From positions 1 through 6,023 of the forward strand of contig JBIOUF010000231.1 in NCBI GenBank assembly GCA_044866695.1: a stretch of DNA of 6,023 nucleotides, given 5' to 3'. A model generated the notes under the pieces. The model did not search any database. It saw nothing but the letters and a program-made list of their open reading frames with translations, and was not told the origin of the DNA. The stretch is from JBIOUF01 sp044866695. GTDB lineage: Bacteria; Actinomycetota; Actinomycetes; Propionibacteriales; Nocardioidaceae. This document shows, piece by piece, positions 1 through 5,282 of this stretch. Position 1 is the first letter of the stretch. Every line of letters begins with the position of its first letter. Made by a program: the position numbers and the translations under genes.

Positions 1-2
1 TG

Positions 3-383
3 GTCGGCGCCACGACCGAGCGCTGGTTCACCCCGGGGTTCCGCGCCGCCCGTCCCGACGTGGTCGAGGAGGTGATGGCCAGGTTCGTGGCCAACCCTCC
101 GGAGGGGTACGCCGCCTGCTGCGAGGCTAACGCGGCGTACGACGTCACCGGCCGGCTCGGCGACGTCGACGTACCGACCCGGGTGGTCCTCGCCGAGCAG
201 GACGCCGGAGCCCCGCCCGACACGGTGCTGCGCATGGCCGAGGCGATCCCCGGCGCCGACCTGGTCCGCATCGGCGACGCGGCGCACCTGGTGAACCTGG
301 CCCAGCCCGAGGCGTTCGACGCCGCCGTGGCCGAGCACCTGGACCGGCACCTCGCCCAGGCCCCCGGCCGGCACGGTGGCTGA
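3..383 (+). CDS. Alpha/beta hydrolase, 3-oxoadipate enol-lactonase (PcaD)-like, 5' end outside window
   Basis: Only the last 126 residues are present; the reading frame is open from base 3 to a TGA at 381-383. The segment begins with an ERWFTPGF stretch and contains NPPEGYAACCEA, both typical of PcaD-type lactonases, which hydrolyse 3-oxoadipate enol-lactone in the protocatechuate branch of the beta-ketoadipate pathway in the cytoplasm. The catalytic acid is probably the Asp of LAEQD (codon 201-203) and the catalytic His that of DAAHLVN (codon 285-287). The nucleophilic Ser would lie upstream, outside the window. In many actinobacteria PcaD is fused to or followed by the decarboxylase PcaC; here the next gene is unrelated, so a pca role is uncertain and this may be a general PcaD-like hydrolase. 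The stop overlaps the next start by 8 bases, suggesting co-transcription. The hydrolase family is secure; the substrate is not. Confidence 0.85.
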   Translation, partial: VGATTERWFTPGFRAARPDVVEEVMARFVANPPEGYAACCEANAAYDVTGRLGDVDVPTRVVLAEQDAGAPPDTVLRMAEAIPGADLVRIGDAAHLVNLAQPEAFDAAVAEHLDRHLAQAPGRHGG

Positions 384-921
384 GCCGGGGTTCTCGGCGC
401 TGGTCGTGCCGGTCCCCGAGCTCGACGCCGTGGTCCGGTCCCGCCTGGCCCGGCTGCCGCCGGACACCCGCGTGGTCGACCCGGAGGTCCTGCTCGGGCA
501 CATCACCCTGCTGGCGCCGTTCGCGCCGCGCGAGGAGCTCACCTCGGGCGTCGTGGGACAGCTGGCCGCGTTCTTCGGCGACGTGGTGCCGTTCCGCTTC
601 TCGCTGGAGGACGTCAGCCGGTTCCCCGGCGGGGCGTACTACCTGCCGCCCGAGCCGGCCACGCCGTTCCGGCAGCTCACCCACGAGCTGTGGCGCAGGT
701 TCCCGGAGTACCCGCCGTACGAAGGCGAGTTCGACGACGTCGTCCCGCACCTGACCATCCCCACCGACCCCTCCGGCGAGGAGGACGTCGAGTCGCTCCA
801 GCGGCAGCTCGCGACGCGCCTCCCGGTGACCGTGCTGGCCCGTGAGGTGTGGCTGGTCTGGGCGCAGCGCGGGGCGAGCAGCGTGCTGGAGACGTTCCCG
901 TTCGGGGTCACTGCGGCGTGA
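376..921 (+). CDS. 2'-5' RNA ligase family protein (2H phosphoesterase)
   Basis: This 181-residue protein carries the two hallmark HxT motifs of the 2H phosphoesterase superfamily: H42-I-T44 in LGHITLLAPF and H125-L-T127 in VVPHLTIPTD. The two His/Thr pairs face each other across an active-site cleft and act on 2',3'-cyclic or 2'-5' phosphodiester bonds of RNA ends or small nucleotides. The length and the spacing of about 80 residues between motifs suit the family. The product should be soluble and cytoplasmic; no signal peptide or membrane segment is visible. The start is GTG at 376, inside the end of the upstream hydrolase gene. I see no good Shine-Dalgarno sequence before it, so translation probably depends on coupling to the upstream gene. 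The true substrate of such actinobacterial members is generally unknown, and ligase activity should not be assumed from the name. Confidence 0.88.
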   Translation: MAEPGFSALVVPVPELDAVVRSRLARLPPDTRVVDPEVLLGHITLLAPFAPREELTSGVVGQLAAFFGDVVPFRFSLEDVSRFPGGAYYLPPEPATPFRQLTHELWRRFPEYPPYEGEFDDVVPHLTIPTDPSGEEDVESLQRQLATRLPVTVLAREVWLVWAQRGASSVLETFPFGVTAA

Positions 922-955
922 GGGCGGCGTGCGCACGGGGCTGTGAGGCCGGCGT

Positions 956-1011
956 CTTCGCGCGCGGGGGACGGTCGCTCATCGCTCGCCGCTCGCGAGT
1001 CGCGCGCGAAG
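956..1011. repeat. Perfect 11-bp inverted repeat, possible terminator of the upstream pair
   Basis: CTTCGCGCGCG at 956-966 is exactly complementary to CGCGCGCGAAG at 1001-1011. An inner pair, CTCGC at 985-989 and GCGAG at 995-999, could form a second stem within the 34-base interval. The structure begins 34 bases after the stop of the 2H phosphoesterase gene, where a transcription terminator would be expected. There is no T-tract on either side, so it is not a classical intrinsic terminator, although U-poor hairpins are often proposed in actinobacteria. In DNA of this composition GC-only stems can arise by chance, but the CTTCG/CGAAG ends make this one less trivial. Confidence 0.35.
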
Positions 1012-1175
1012 GGCACGACGCATTCGGTGCCGGCTTCGCTGACGGCGCGGAACCCGCCGATGAGGCGGTCGCGCAGGTCGGGGTGGGCGGCGATGAGCGG
1101 CGCGATCCGCTCGCGGCCGGCTCGGTCGGACGCCTCCACGAGAGGGCGCAACGCCGGTTCCGCACGGGTCCTTCG
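985..1175 (-). pseudogene. Relic of an unidentified coding sequence
   Basis: On the minus strand, a frame reading ...EPALRPLVEASDRAG, then a helix-like run ending RDRLIGGFRAVSEAGTECVVPF, has the residue balance and G/C-ending third codon positions of real protein. The same DNA read in the other frames is dominated by Arg, Ser, Pro and Ala. The sensible stretch fades at both ends: near 1175 it runs into unrelated sequence, and after about 985 the translation becomes low in hydrophobics. There is no plausible start codon with a ribosome binding site. I do not recognise the family. It may be a fragment left by deletion, or a short gene whose relatives I cannot recall. Confidence 0.3.
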
Positions 1176-1258
1176 TGCAGCCTGTTCCCGAGGCCGTCGC
1201 GGCACTCAACGAGCTGGCGCTGACCACGCCCGTGCCGCTGGCACAGTGCCTGGACTGA
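1143..1258 (+). pseudogene. Short plus-strand coding relic, possibly the N-terminus of a regulator
   Basis: A frame ending at the TGA 1256-1258 reads HGSFVQPVPEAVAALNELAL and then TTPVPLAQCLD. A GTG at 1174-1176 could start it. The residue composition and G/C third positions suggest once-real coding sequence. The pattern 'PVPEAVAALNELALTT...L' recalls the first residues of actinobacterial GAF-domain (often GAF-ANTAR) regulators, but the reading frame ends before any domain appears. Just after the stop another frame reads LVDTW and then stops, so a frameshift could be involved. There is no ribosome binding site. The family suggestion is from memory of such N-termini and is weak. Confidence 0.22.
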
Positions 1259-1322
1259 CCTGGTCGACACGTGGTGATGAACACGGCCGGAGTCGTATCG
1301 TTTTCAACGCGACGGGGGAGCT

Positions 1323-1368
1323 GCCCAGCCGGTCGACTGGGCTGTGACGTCGCCGTTACCGCGACGTC
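1323..1368. promoter_or_regulatory. Two consecutive inverted repeats in the leader of the ATPase operon
   Basis: The first element has arms GCCCAG (1323-1328) and CTGGGC (1337-1342) with an 8-base loop. The second is a perfect 8-bp inverted repeat, GACGTCGC (1346-1353) and GCGACGTC (1361-1368), around a 7-base centre. The second ends only two bases before the GGAGG ribosome binding site. As DNA these could be repressor operators; as RNA they could be stem-loops that restrict ribosome access. Control at this point would fit a toxic gene product. No regulator gene lies next to the operon, so any regulator would be the operon's own product or encoded elsewhere. The symmetry is directly visible; the role is inferred. 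Confidence 0.45.
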
Positions 1369-1370
1369 CT

Positions 1371-1375
1371 GGAGG
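1371..1375 (+). promoter_or_regulatory. Ribosome binding site that favours a TTG start at 1383
   Basis: GGAGG at 1371-1375 is a strong Shine-Dalgarno match. It is 7 bases from an in-frame TTG (1383-1385), which is ideal. It is 16 bases from the first ATG (1392-1394), which is too far. The more upstream in-frame GTG at 1344 would place this site inside the coding region and has no such sequence before it. TTG 1383 is therefore the preferred start, with ATG 1392 as the alternative (three residues shorter). Confidence 0.6.
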
Positions 1376-1382
1376 CCGCATC

Positions 1383-3854
1383 TTGCCCGTCATGACCAAC
1401 GATCTCGTGGCCTGGATCGAGGAGCGCGTCGACGCTGACCAGACGCTCGACGACGAGGTGGGGCTTCTCGTGCTCGCTGCGCTTGAGGGCGACGTGGAGC
1501 TCGACTCCTACCTGGCAAGCGGCGCCAGCACGGGGAGGCAAGGCCAAGACGAGAACGTGGGCGAGAGCTTCGCGCGGGCCACCGGCGGCTTCCTGCGCTC
1601 CTTGAGCGTCACCGGGTTCCGCGGCATCGGTGCGCGCGTCACCCTCACGCTCGACCCGACGCCCGGCCTTACCATCGTCGCCGGGCGCAACGGGTCGGGC
1701 AAGTCCAGTCTCGCTGAAGGGCTGGAGCTACTCCTCACCGGCGGGACGTACCGCTGGAAGAACAAGCGATCAACCCAGTGGGCCGAGCGTTGGAAGAACC
1801 TCCACCAGCCGGGTTCGCCCGAAATCACTGCTGAGATCATCGAAGAGGGCGCCGGCCCGATCCGCCTGCAGACGCGATGGGGCGCTGCTGCCACCCACGT
1901 CGCCCAGCATGCCACCACGGTTCAGCGAACCTCGAACGGCACCAAGGGACCGACAGAACAGGCCTCCGTCCTCGGCTGGGGCTCGGCGTTGGAGACCTAT
2001 CGGCCGATGCTCTCCTACGACGAGCTCGGCGGGCTGCTCGAGGCCGGTCCGAGCGAGCTGTACGACGCGCTCGCCAAGGTGCTGGGCACCGAGCAGCTGG
2101 CCGACGCCCTCACGCGGATGAAGACGCGGCTGGGGCGACTGGCCGAACCGCAGAAGAAGGCGACCGCCGACCGCCGCACACTGCAGGCGGCCGCCGCTGC
2201 CCTCGACGACGAACGTGCCCAGACCGTGGCCTCGCTGCTGAAGAGGACATCGCCGGACACGTCCGCGATCCGGGACCTCGCCACCGGCGTGACGCTTCCC
2301 GACCAGGGAATCGTCGCCTCGCTCCGGGCCGTTACACAGGTCGAGTCCCCCGATCCCGCCCGCGTGAGCAACGCTGCGCACCGATTGCGCGAAGCCGTCT
2401 CCGCGATGGCCGCCGCCGGTGAGGCCGAAGCCGCCCGCGGTGTCGCCCGACTTGAGATCCGGCGCCTAGCGATGCGGCTGCACGCCAACCATGGCGAGCA
2501 GACGTGTCCGGTGTGCAACCAGGGCTACCTCGACAACACCTGGGCGCAAGCGAGCCGGGACCTTGTCGCACACGAGGAAGCCGAGTTGCAGGAGCTGTCG
2601 GACGCCAAGGCGGAGCTCGAAGCCGCGCGTAGCGCCCTGCGCTCCCTCGCTCAGAGGCGACCCGCGCCGATCGACCGTTCGCCCACCGAGGAGCTGGACC
2701 CGTTGCTCTCGGCCGCCCGCGAGGCGTGGACGGCATTCGAGGCTTTGCCCGGGGGAGATCTGCCCTTGGCGGACCACCTTGAGCTGCACGCCGAGCACCT
2801 CACTTCGGTCGTGGCTGACGTTCGCGCCGCCGCGGCTGCTGCACTGGCGGAACGTGACGACGCATGGGCCCCGCTGGCGGCACGGATCTCGGCCTGGTGC
2901 GAGTCGTGGGAGGACTGGCTGGCGAAGAAGCCGACCCTCGACCGGCTCAGTGCGGCCGAGAAGTGGCTGAAGCAGAACGACACCCGACTGAAGAACGAAC
3001 GGATCGCTCCCATCTCCGAGGCAGCGAAGCACGCGTGGTCACTGCTGCGACAGGAGAGCAACGTCGACCTGGGCGACCTCCGGCTCGAAGGGCAGGCGAC
3101 CCGGCGAAGGGTCGCAATCACCGCCACCGTCGACGGCGAGGACGCCGGGAACGCCCTTCCGGTGATGAGCCAAGGTGAGTTGCACGCCCTCGCGTTAGCG
3201 CTGTTCCTGCCCCGCGCCACGCTGGACGAGTCACCCTTCCGGTTCGTCATCCTCGACGACCCGGTGCAGGCGATGGACCCCGCTAAGGTGGACGGGCTGG
3301 TTGCGCTCCTGTCGGAGATCGCCGAGACCCGTCAGGTCATCGTCTTCTCCCACGACGACCGGCTCCCGGCCGCGTTACGGCGAGCGAACAGGTCCGCGCG
3401 GATCTTCGAGGTGACGCGTGGGCCCCGCTCACGAGTCAACATCGAGGCCGCCGAGGACCCCACCACCCGCTATCTCGACGACGCCCACGCGCTGTGCAAG
3501 GACGACAAGGTGCCTGATGGGACCTTGCGGCGCACGCTACCCGGCCTGCTACGGCTGGCCATCGAGTCCGCAGCACGCGACCGCTTCTACGCAACGCGGC
3601 TCTCCCGCGGGGACTCGCTCGCCGACGTAGAAGCCACCTGGAACGACGCCCACGGAACCAGTCAGCGGGTCAGCCTCGCCGTGTACGACGACGTCAAGCC
3701 GCTCGACGCCTGGCTCAGGACCGAGGCACGGAAGAAAGGGCTCGGGGTCGCCACCACAGGCTTCCACAACAGCCTGCACAGCGGAGTCGGCCCTGCAGAT
3801 GCGGTCTACCACGCGCGCCGGATGGTCGACGACATCAAGGCCGCCAGAAAGTGA
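1383..3854 (+). CDS. SMC/Rad50-like ABC ATPase with zinc hook and C-terminal HEPN-like helical domain (RloC-like layout)
   Basis: The protein is 823 residues if translation starts at TTG 1383. After about 65 N-terminal residues and a RecF-like strand (SLSVTGFRGIG), the Walker A motif GRNGSGKSS spans 101-109 with K107. Charged, Ala/Leu-rich coiled-coil regions flank a zinc-hook motif CPVC (C375, C378). The second ATPase half has the ABC signature SQGE (596-599), Walker B FVILDD (621-626) and a switch histidine H657 in VFSHDDR. These are the elements of Rad50/SMC-type ATPases, which dimerise head to head on ATP and couple through the hook. Residues from about 690 to the end form an extra helical domain containing R724-x3-E728, H757 and a late HNSLHSG (H795, H799). 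An ABC ATPase with a zinc hook and a C-terminal nuclease-like helical domain at ~800 residues is the layout of the anticodon nuclease RloC; PrrC uses an R-x3-E plus distal His triad. I infer an RNA-targeting defence ATPase. A DNA-repair ATPase, or an ATPase of a Septu- or Lamassu-like system, remains possible. All ATPase residues are present, so it looks functional. Confidence 0.85.
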   Translation: MPVMTNDLVAWIEERVDADQTLDDEVGLLVLAALEGDVELDSYLASGASTGRQGQDENVGESFARATGGFLRSLSVTGFRGIGARVTLTLDPTPGLTIVAGRNGSGKSSLAEGLELLLTGGTYRWKNKRSTQWAERWKNLHQPGSPEITAEIIEEGAGPIRLQTRWGAAATHVAQHATTVQRTSNGTKGPTEQASVLGWGSALETYRPMLSYDELGGLLEAGPSELYDALAKVLGTEQLADALTRMKTRLGRLAEPQKKATADRRTLQAAAAALDDERAQTVASLLKRTSPDTSAIRDLATGVTLPDQGIVASLRAVTQVESPDPARVSNAAHRLREAVSAMAAAGEAEAARGVARLEIRRLAMRLHANHGEQTCPVCNQGYLDNTWAQASRDLVAHEEAELQELSDAKAELEAARSALRSLAQRRPAPIDRSPTEELDPLLSAAREAWTAFEALPGGDLPLADHLELHAEHLTSVVADVRAAAAAALAERDDAWAPLAARISAWCESWEDWLAKKPTLDRLSAAEKWLKQNDTRLKNERIAPISEAAKHAWSLLRQESNVDLGDLRLEGQATRRRVAITATVDGEDAGNALPVMSQGELHALALALFLPRATLDESPFRFVILDDPVQAMDPAKVDGLVALLSEIAETRQVIVFSHDDRLPAALRRANRSARIFEVTRGPRSRVNIEAAEDPTTRYLDDAHALCKDDKVPDGTLRRTLPGLLRLAIESAARDRFYATRLSRGDSLADVEATWNDAHGTSQRVSLAVYDDVKPLDAWLRTEARKKGLGVATTGFHNSLHSGVGPADAVYHARRMVDDIKAARK

Positions 3855-4306
3855 TTTCGGCCGAGTCCTTGCTCGAACAGGCAACGGTGGTTCTGGCCGA
3901 GGCAACCCCCTACAGCAACCGTGCCGCGTGCTGGATCGCCCGGGCCGCACTGGAGAGCGCGGTCGACGACCTCCTGGCCAGTCAGGACCGCGACGCTGCC
4001 GAGGCCACCATGCGCAGCAAGCTCACTGTGCTACAAGTGGCGTATTGGAACAGCCAGGCGAACGTGCCGGCGGTCGCAGAATACGCTTGGAGCGGTCTGT
4101 CGCAAGCATGCCACCATCATGCTTTCGAGCTCACTCCTGCGGCATCGGAGGTGCAGCACCTCATCGATCTCGTCAGGAAGCTGGCGGACACGGCGCCGCA
4201 CCCTCGGGTCACTCCGGATCACAACCCCACCGTGGGCCACGGCTCGAAGCCTCAGGCTGGCCATCACAAGACCGCCGCTACCGAGGCTGACGACTCCGAT
4301 TGCTGA
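3851..4306 (+). CDS. Small helical HEPN-like partner protein of the ATPase
   Basis: This 151-residue protein starts at GTG 3851, whose bases overlap the ATPase stop in GTGA, a classic translational-coupling arrangement; only a weak AAGG (3837-3840) precedes it. Residues 1-112 are predicted all-helical. A helix RAALESAVDDLL contains R31-x3-E35, and a later segment has W80, then LSQACHHHAFEL with H88-H89-H90, followed by another amphipathic helix (100-112). The R-x3-E helix resembles RLAIESA in the C-terminal domain of the upstream ATPase. Together with the distal histidines this suggests a HEPN-type fold, a family containing many RNases of toxin-antitoxin and abortive-infection systems. The canonical Rx4-6H motif is not clearly present, so the protein may be an inactive partner, an inhibitor, or a structural subunit. 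Residues 113-151 form a disordered, His-rich tail ending in acidic residues. I do not recognise a named family; close coupling implies a function with the ATPase. Confidence 0.75.
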   Translation: MISAESLLEQATVVLAEATPYSNRAACWIARAALESAVDDLLASQDRDAAEATMRSKLTVLQVAYWNSQANVPAVAEYAWSGLSQACHHHAFELTPAASEVQHLIDLVRKLADTAPHPRVTPDHNPTVGHGSKPQAGHHKTAATEADDSDC

Positions 4307-4310
4307 GTCG
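4291..4310 (+). terminator. Hairpin over the stop codon of the operon, possible terminator
   Basis: CGACTC (4291-4296) and GAGTCG (4305-4310) pair around an 8-base loop that ends at the stop codon of the small protein gene. Immediately downstream, GCGCC (4311-4315) and GGCGC (4328-4332) could form a second stem. There is no T-tract, so this is at best a non-classical terminator. Confidence 0.3.
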
Positions 4311-4354
4311 GCGCCACACCGCCCGGCGGCGCAATCGCAGCTGGCCTCTCCCAT

Positions 4355-4445
4355 CTGAACGTTGCGGAGGTCGACGCCGGTGTCGTGCATGGTGGTGACG
4401 AAGGCGCGGCGCAGCATGTGCGGGAACCAGTGAGCGGAGAACGGC
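4355..4445 (-). pseudogene. Fragment of a tyrosine-type site-specific integrase
   Basis: The minus strand reads FSAHWFPHMLRRAF, then VTTMHDTGVDLRNVQ. This matches the C-terminal catalytic region of tyrosine recombinases, where the H-x-x-R motif (H in codon 4418-4420, R in 4409-4411) supplies two active-site residues. About 30 residues remain of an enzyme normally longer than 300. The sequence leaves the family right after NVQ, where a stretch such as HADPRTT and the catalytic Tyr would be expected, and it is cut on the other side where a transposase remnant on the opposite strand begins. It cannot be active. Integrases of this type mobilise phages and integrative elements, so the fragment marks the edge of an older island next to the ATPase operon. 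Confidence 0.72.
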
Positions 4446-4802
4446 GTGCGGAATGTCAGCCTATGGCGTGCCCTGCTGGGGGTCGACAAAGACGGTGGTC
4501 GAGCGGGTCGAGTACGACGAGGACGAGCAGGTCCTGCTCGCCGATGTGCGGTCGTCTCGGCGGGCTGCGGGGCGTTATGGCCGGTGCGGTCGCCGGTCGC
4601 CGTGGTACGACCGCGGGGAGGGTCGGCGTCGGTGGCGGGCCCTGGATCTGGGCACGGTTCAGGTGTTCTTGGAGGCTGACGCGCCGCGGGTGAACTGCCG
4701 CACGCATGGGCCGACGGTGCGGGCGGTGCCTTGGGCTCGGCACGCCGCCGGGCACACCCGGGTGTTTGACGAGCAGGTGGCCTGGTTGGCCACCCACGGG
4801 AA
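4446..4802 (+). mobile_element. ISL3-family transposase remnant, 5' part only, frameshifted
   Basis: The product begins MRNVSLWRALLGVDK in one frame from GTG 4446 and continues TVVERVEYDEDEQ in the next, so one extra A in the run 4488-4490 has shifted the frame. The following CGRRSPWYDRGEGRRRW, RALDLGTVQVFLEAD and HGPTVRAVPWARH are characteristic of the N-terminal zinc-binding part of ISL3 transposases. The first zinc-finger Cys appears replaced by Tyr (GRYGRC where GRCGRC is usual). Similarity ends near WLATHGK at about 4800, so only about 119 of roughly 400 or more residues remain and the DDE catalytic domain is missing. No terminal inverted repeats are visible: the left end abuts the integrase fragment and the right end lies a few bases from the doxX stop codon. 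It is non-functional. Confidence 0.82.
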
Positions 4803-4805
4803 GCG

Positions 4806-5216
4806 TCAGGAGAGCCCGAGAAGCGAGTCGGTCAGCGTCAAGCCGGGATCGATGCTGAAGATCCACATGAAGGCGAGTGCGGCGCCGGCGAGCGCGATGT
4901 CCTTGTTGAACTGGATCATCTCCATCTGCTTGGCCTGTGGGTCGGTCTCCTTCCAGAAGTTGTGCATCATCACTGCGGTGGGCACGAGGAAGAGGAACAA
5001 CAGCAGGGCGCCGAGGTCGCCCCAGACGCCGAGAATCACCGAGAGCCCGCCGGCAACGAGAAGGATGCCGCTGCCGAATACCGTGGCTTTGGCCATGGGC
5101 ACGCCCTTGGAGGCCGCGTACGGGGCCATGGCGTCGGTCTGCGTCAGGTGACCCATTGCGGAGCCGAGGAAGAGTGCACCGAACAGGACTCGACCGATCA
5201 GAAGAACGACGTCCAT
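4806..5216 (-). CDS. DoxX family membrane protein
   Basis: This is a 136-residue integral membrane protein with four predicted transmembrane helices at about residues 3-24, 45-63, 67-84 and 106-122. The short loops include the MMHNFWK segment at 83-89, a recurring feature of DoxX proteins. The length is normal for the family and the gene looks intact despite the broken neighbours. I chose the ATG at 5214-5216 because it begins directly with the first membrane helix and is preceded by GGAGGG (plus-strand 5221-5226) 4 bases away. A longer frame from 5270 would add 18 non-membrane residues without such a site. DoxX-like proteins are linked to quinone or thiosulfate-related redox chemistry and to oxidative stress in some bacteria, but the activity of most actinobacterial members is unknown. 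It has no visible functional tie to the ATPase operon. Confidence 0.85.
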   Translation of the reverse strand: MDVVLLIGRVLFGALFLGSAMGHLTQTDAMAPYAASKGVPMAKATVFGSGILLVAGGLSVILGVWGDLGALLLFLFLVPTAVMMHNFWKETDPQAKQMEMIQFNKDIALAGAALAFMWIFSIDPGLTLTDSLLGLS

Positions 5217-5243
5217 AAGGCCCTCCGTGCTTCGGGGCGGTCG

Positions 5244-5264
5244 GATGGACCGCAGATGGACCGC
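5244..5264. repeat. Tandem 10-bp direct repeat upstream of doxX
   Basis: GATGGACCGC occurs at 5244-5253 and again at 5255-5264, an 11-base period that places both copies on the same face of the helix. A third copy of the core TGGACCGC lies at 5301-5308. The pair is 28-48 bases upstream of the doxX start codon, so it could be a binding site for a transcription factor acting on doxX. The function is inferred from position only. Confidence 0.35.
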
Positions 5265-5282
5265 GTGCACGAGCCATGTTAG

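Larger units (their letters stand above)
922..1382. other. Gene-poor gap with coding relics and leader hairpins
   Basis: No convincing intact gene lies here. Several frames stay open on both strands, but they look like side effects of the high GC content. Within the gap I see an 11-bp inverted repeat (956-1011), a minus-strand stretch that reads like real protein (about 985-1175), a plus-strand stretch that reads like the N-terminus of a protein and stops at 1258, and two hairpins followed by a ribosome binding site just before the ATPase gene. A weak possible -10 hexamer, TATCGT, lies at 1296-1301; TGGTGA at 1272-1277 is only a poor -35 match. The ATPase promoter most likely lies between about 1259 and 1320, but I cannot place it. 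No tRNA or other structural RNA is recognisable. Confidence 0.6.

Noticed and set aside
145..936. Long minus-strand open frame opposite the hydrolase and 2H phosphoesterase genes
   Set aside because: Arg/Pro/Gly-rich low-complexity translation with no recognisable motif; it is the antisense shadow of two well-supported plus-strand genes.
1344..1382. Upstream GTG start for the ATPase, adding 13 residues
   Set aside because: It has no Shine-Dalgarno sequence, and it would place the perfect inverted repeat and the GGAGG site inside the coding region; TTG 1383 fits better.
4031..4354. Minus-strand extension of the integrase fragment into the small-protein gene
   Set aside because: Residues after NVQ do not match integrases, and the region is antisense to the coupled partner gene.
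4803..5151. Continuation of the ISL3 transposase frame as one 232-residue protein
   Set aside because: After about 4802 the frame is antisense to doxX and loses all transposase similarity; the open frame is a chance extension.
5217..5270. Longer doxX start adding 18 residues
   Set aside because: The extra residues do not resemble DoxX N-termini, and the ribosome binding site lies directly before the shorter start.
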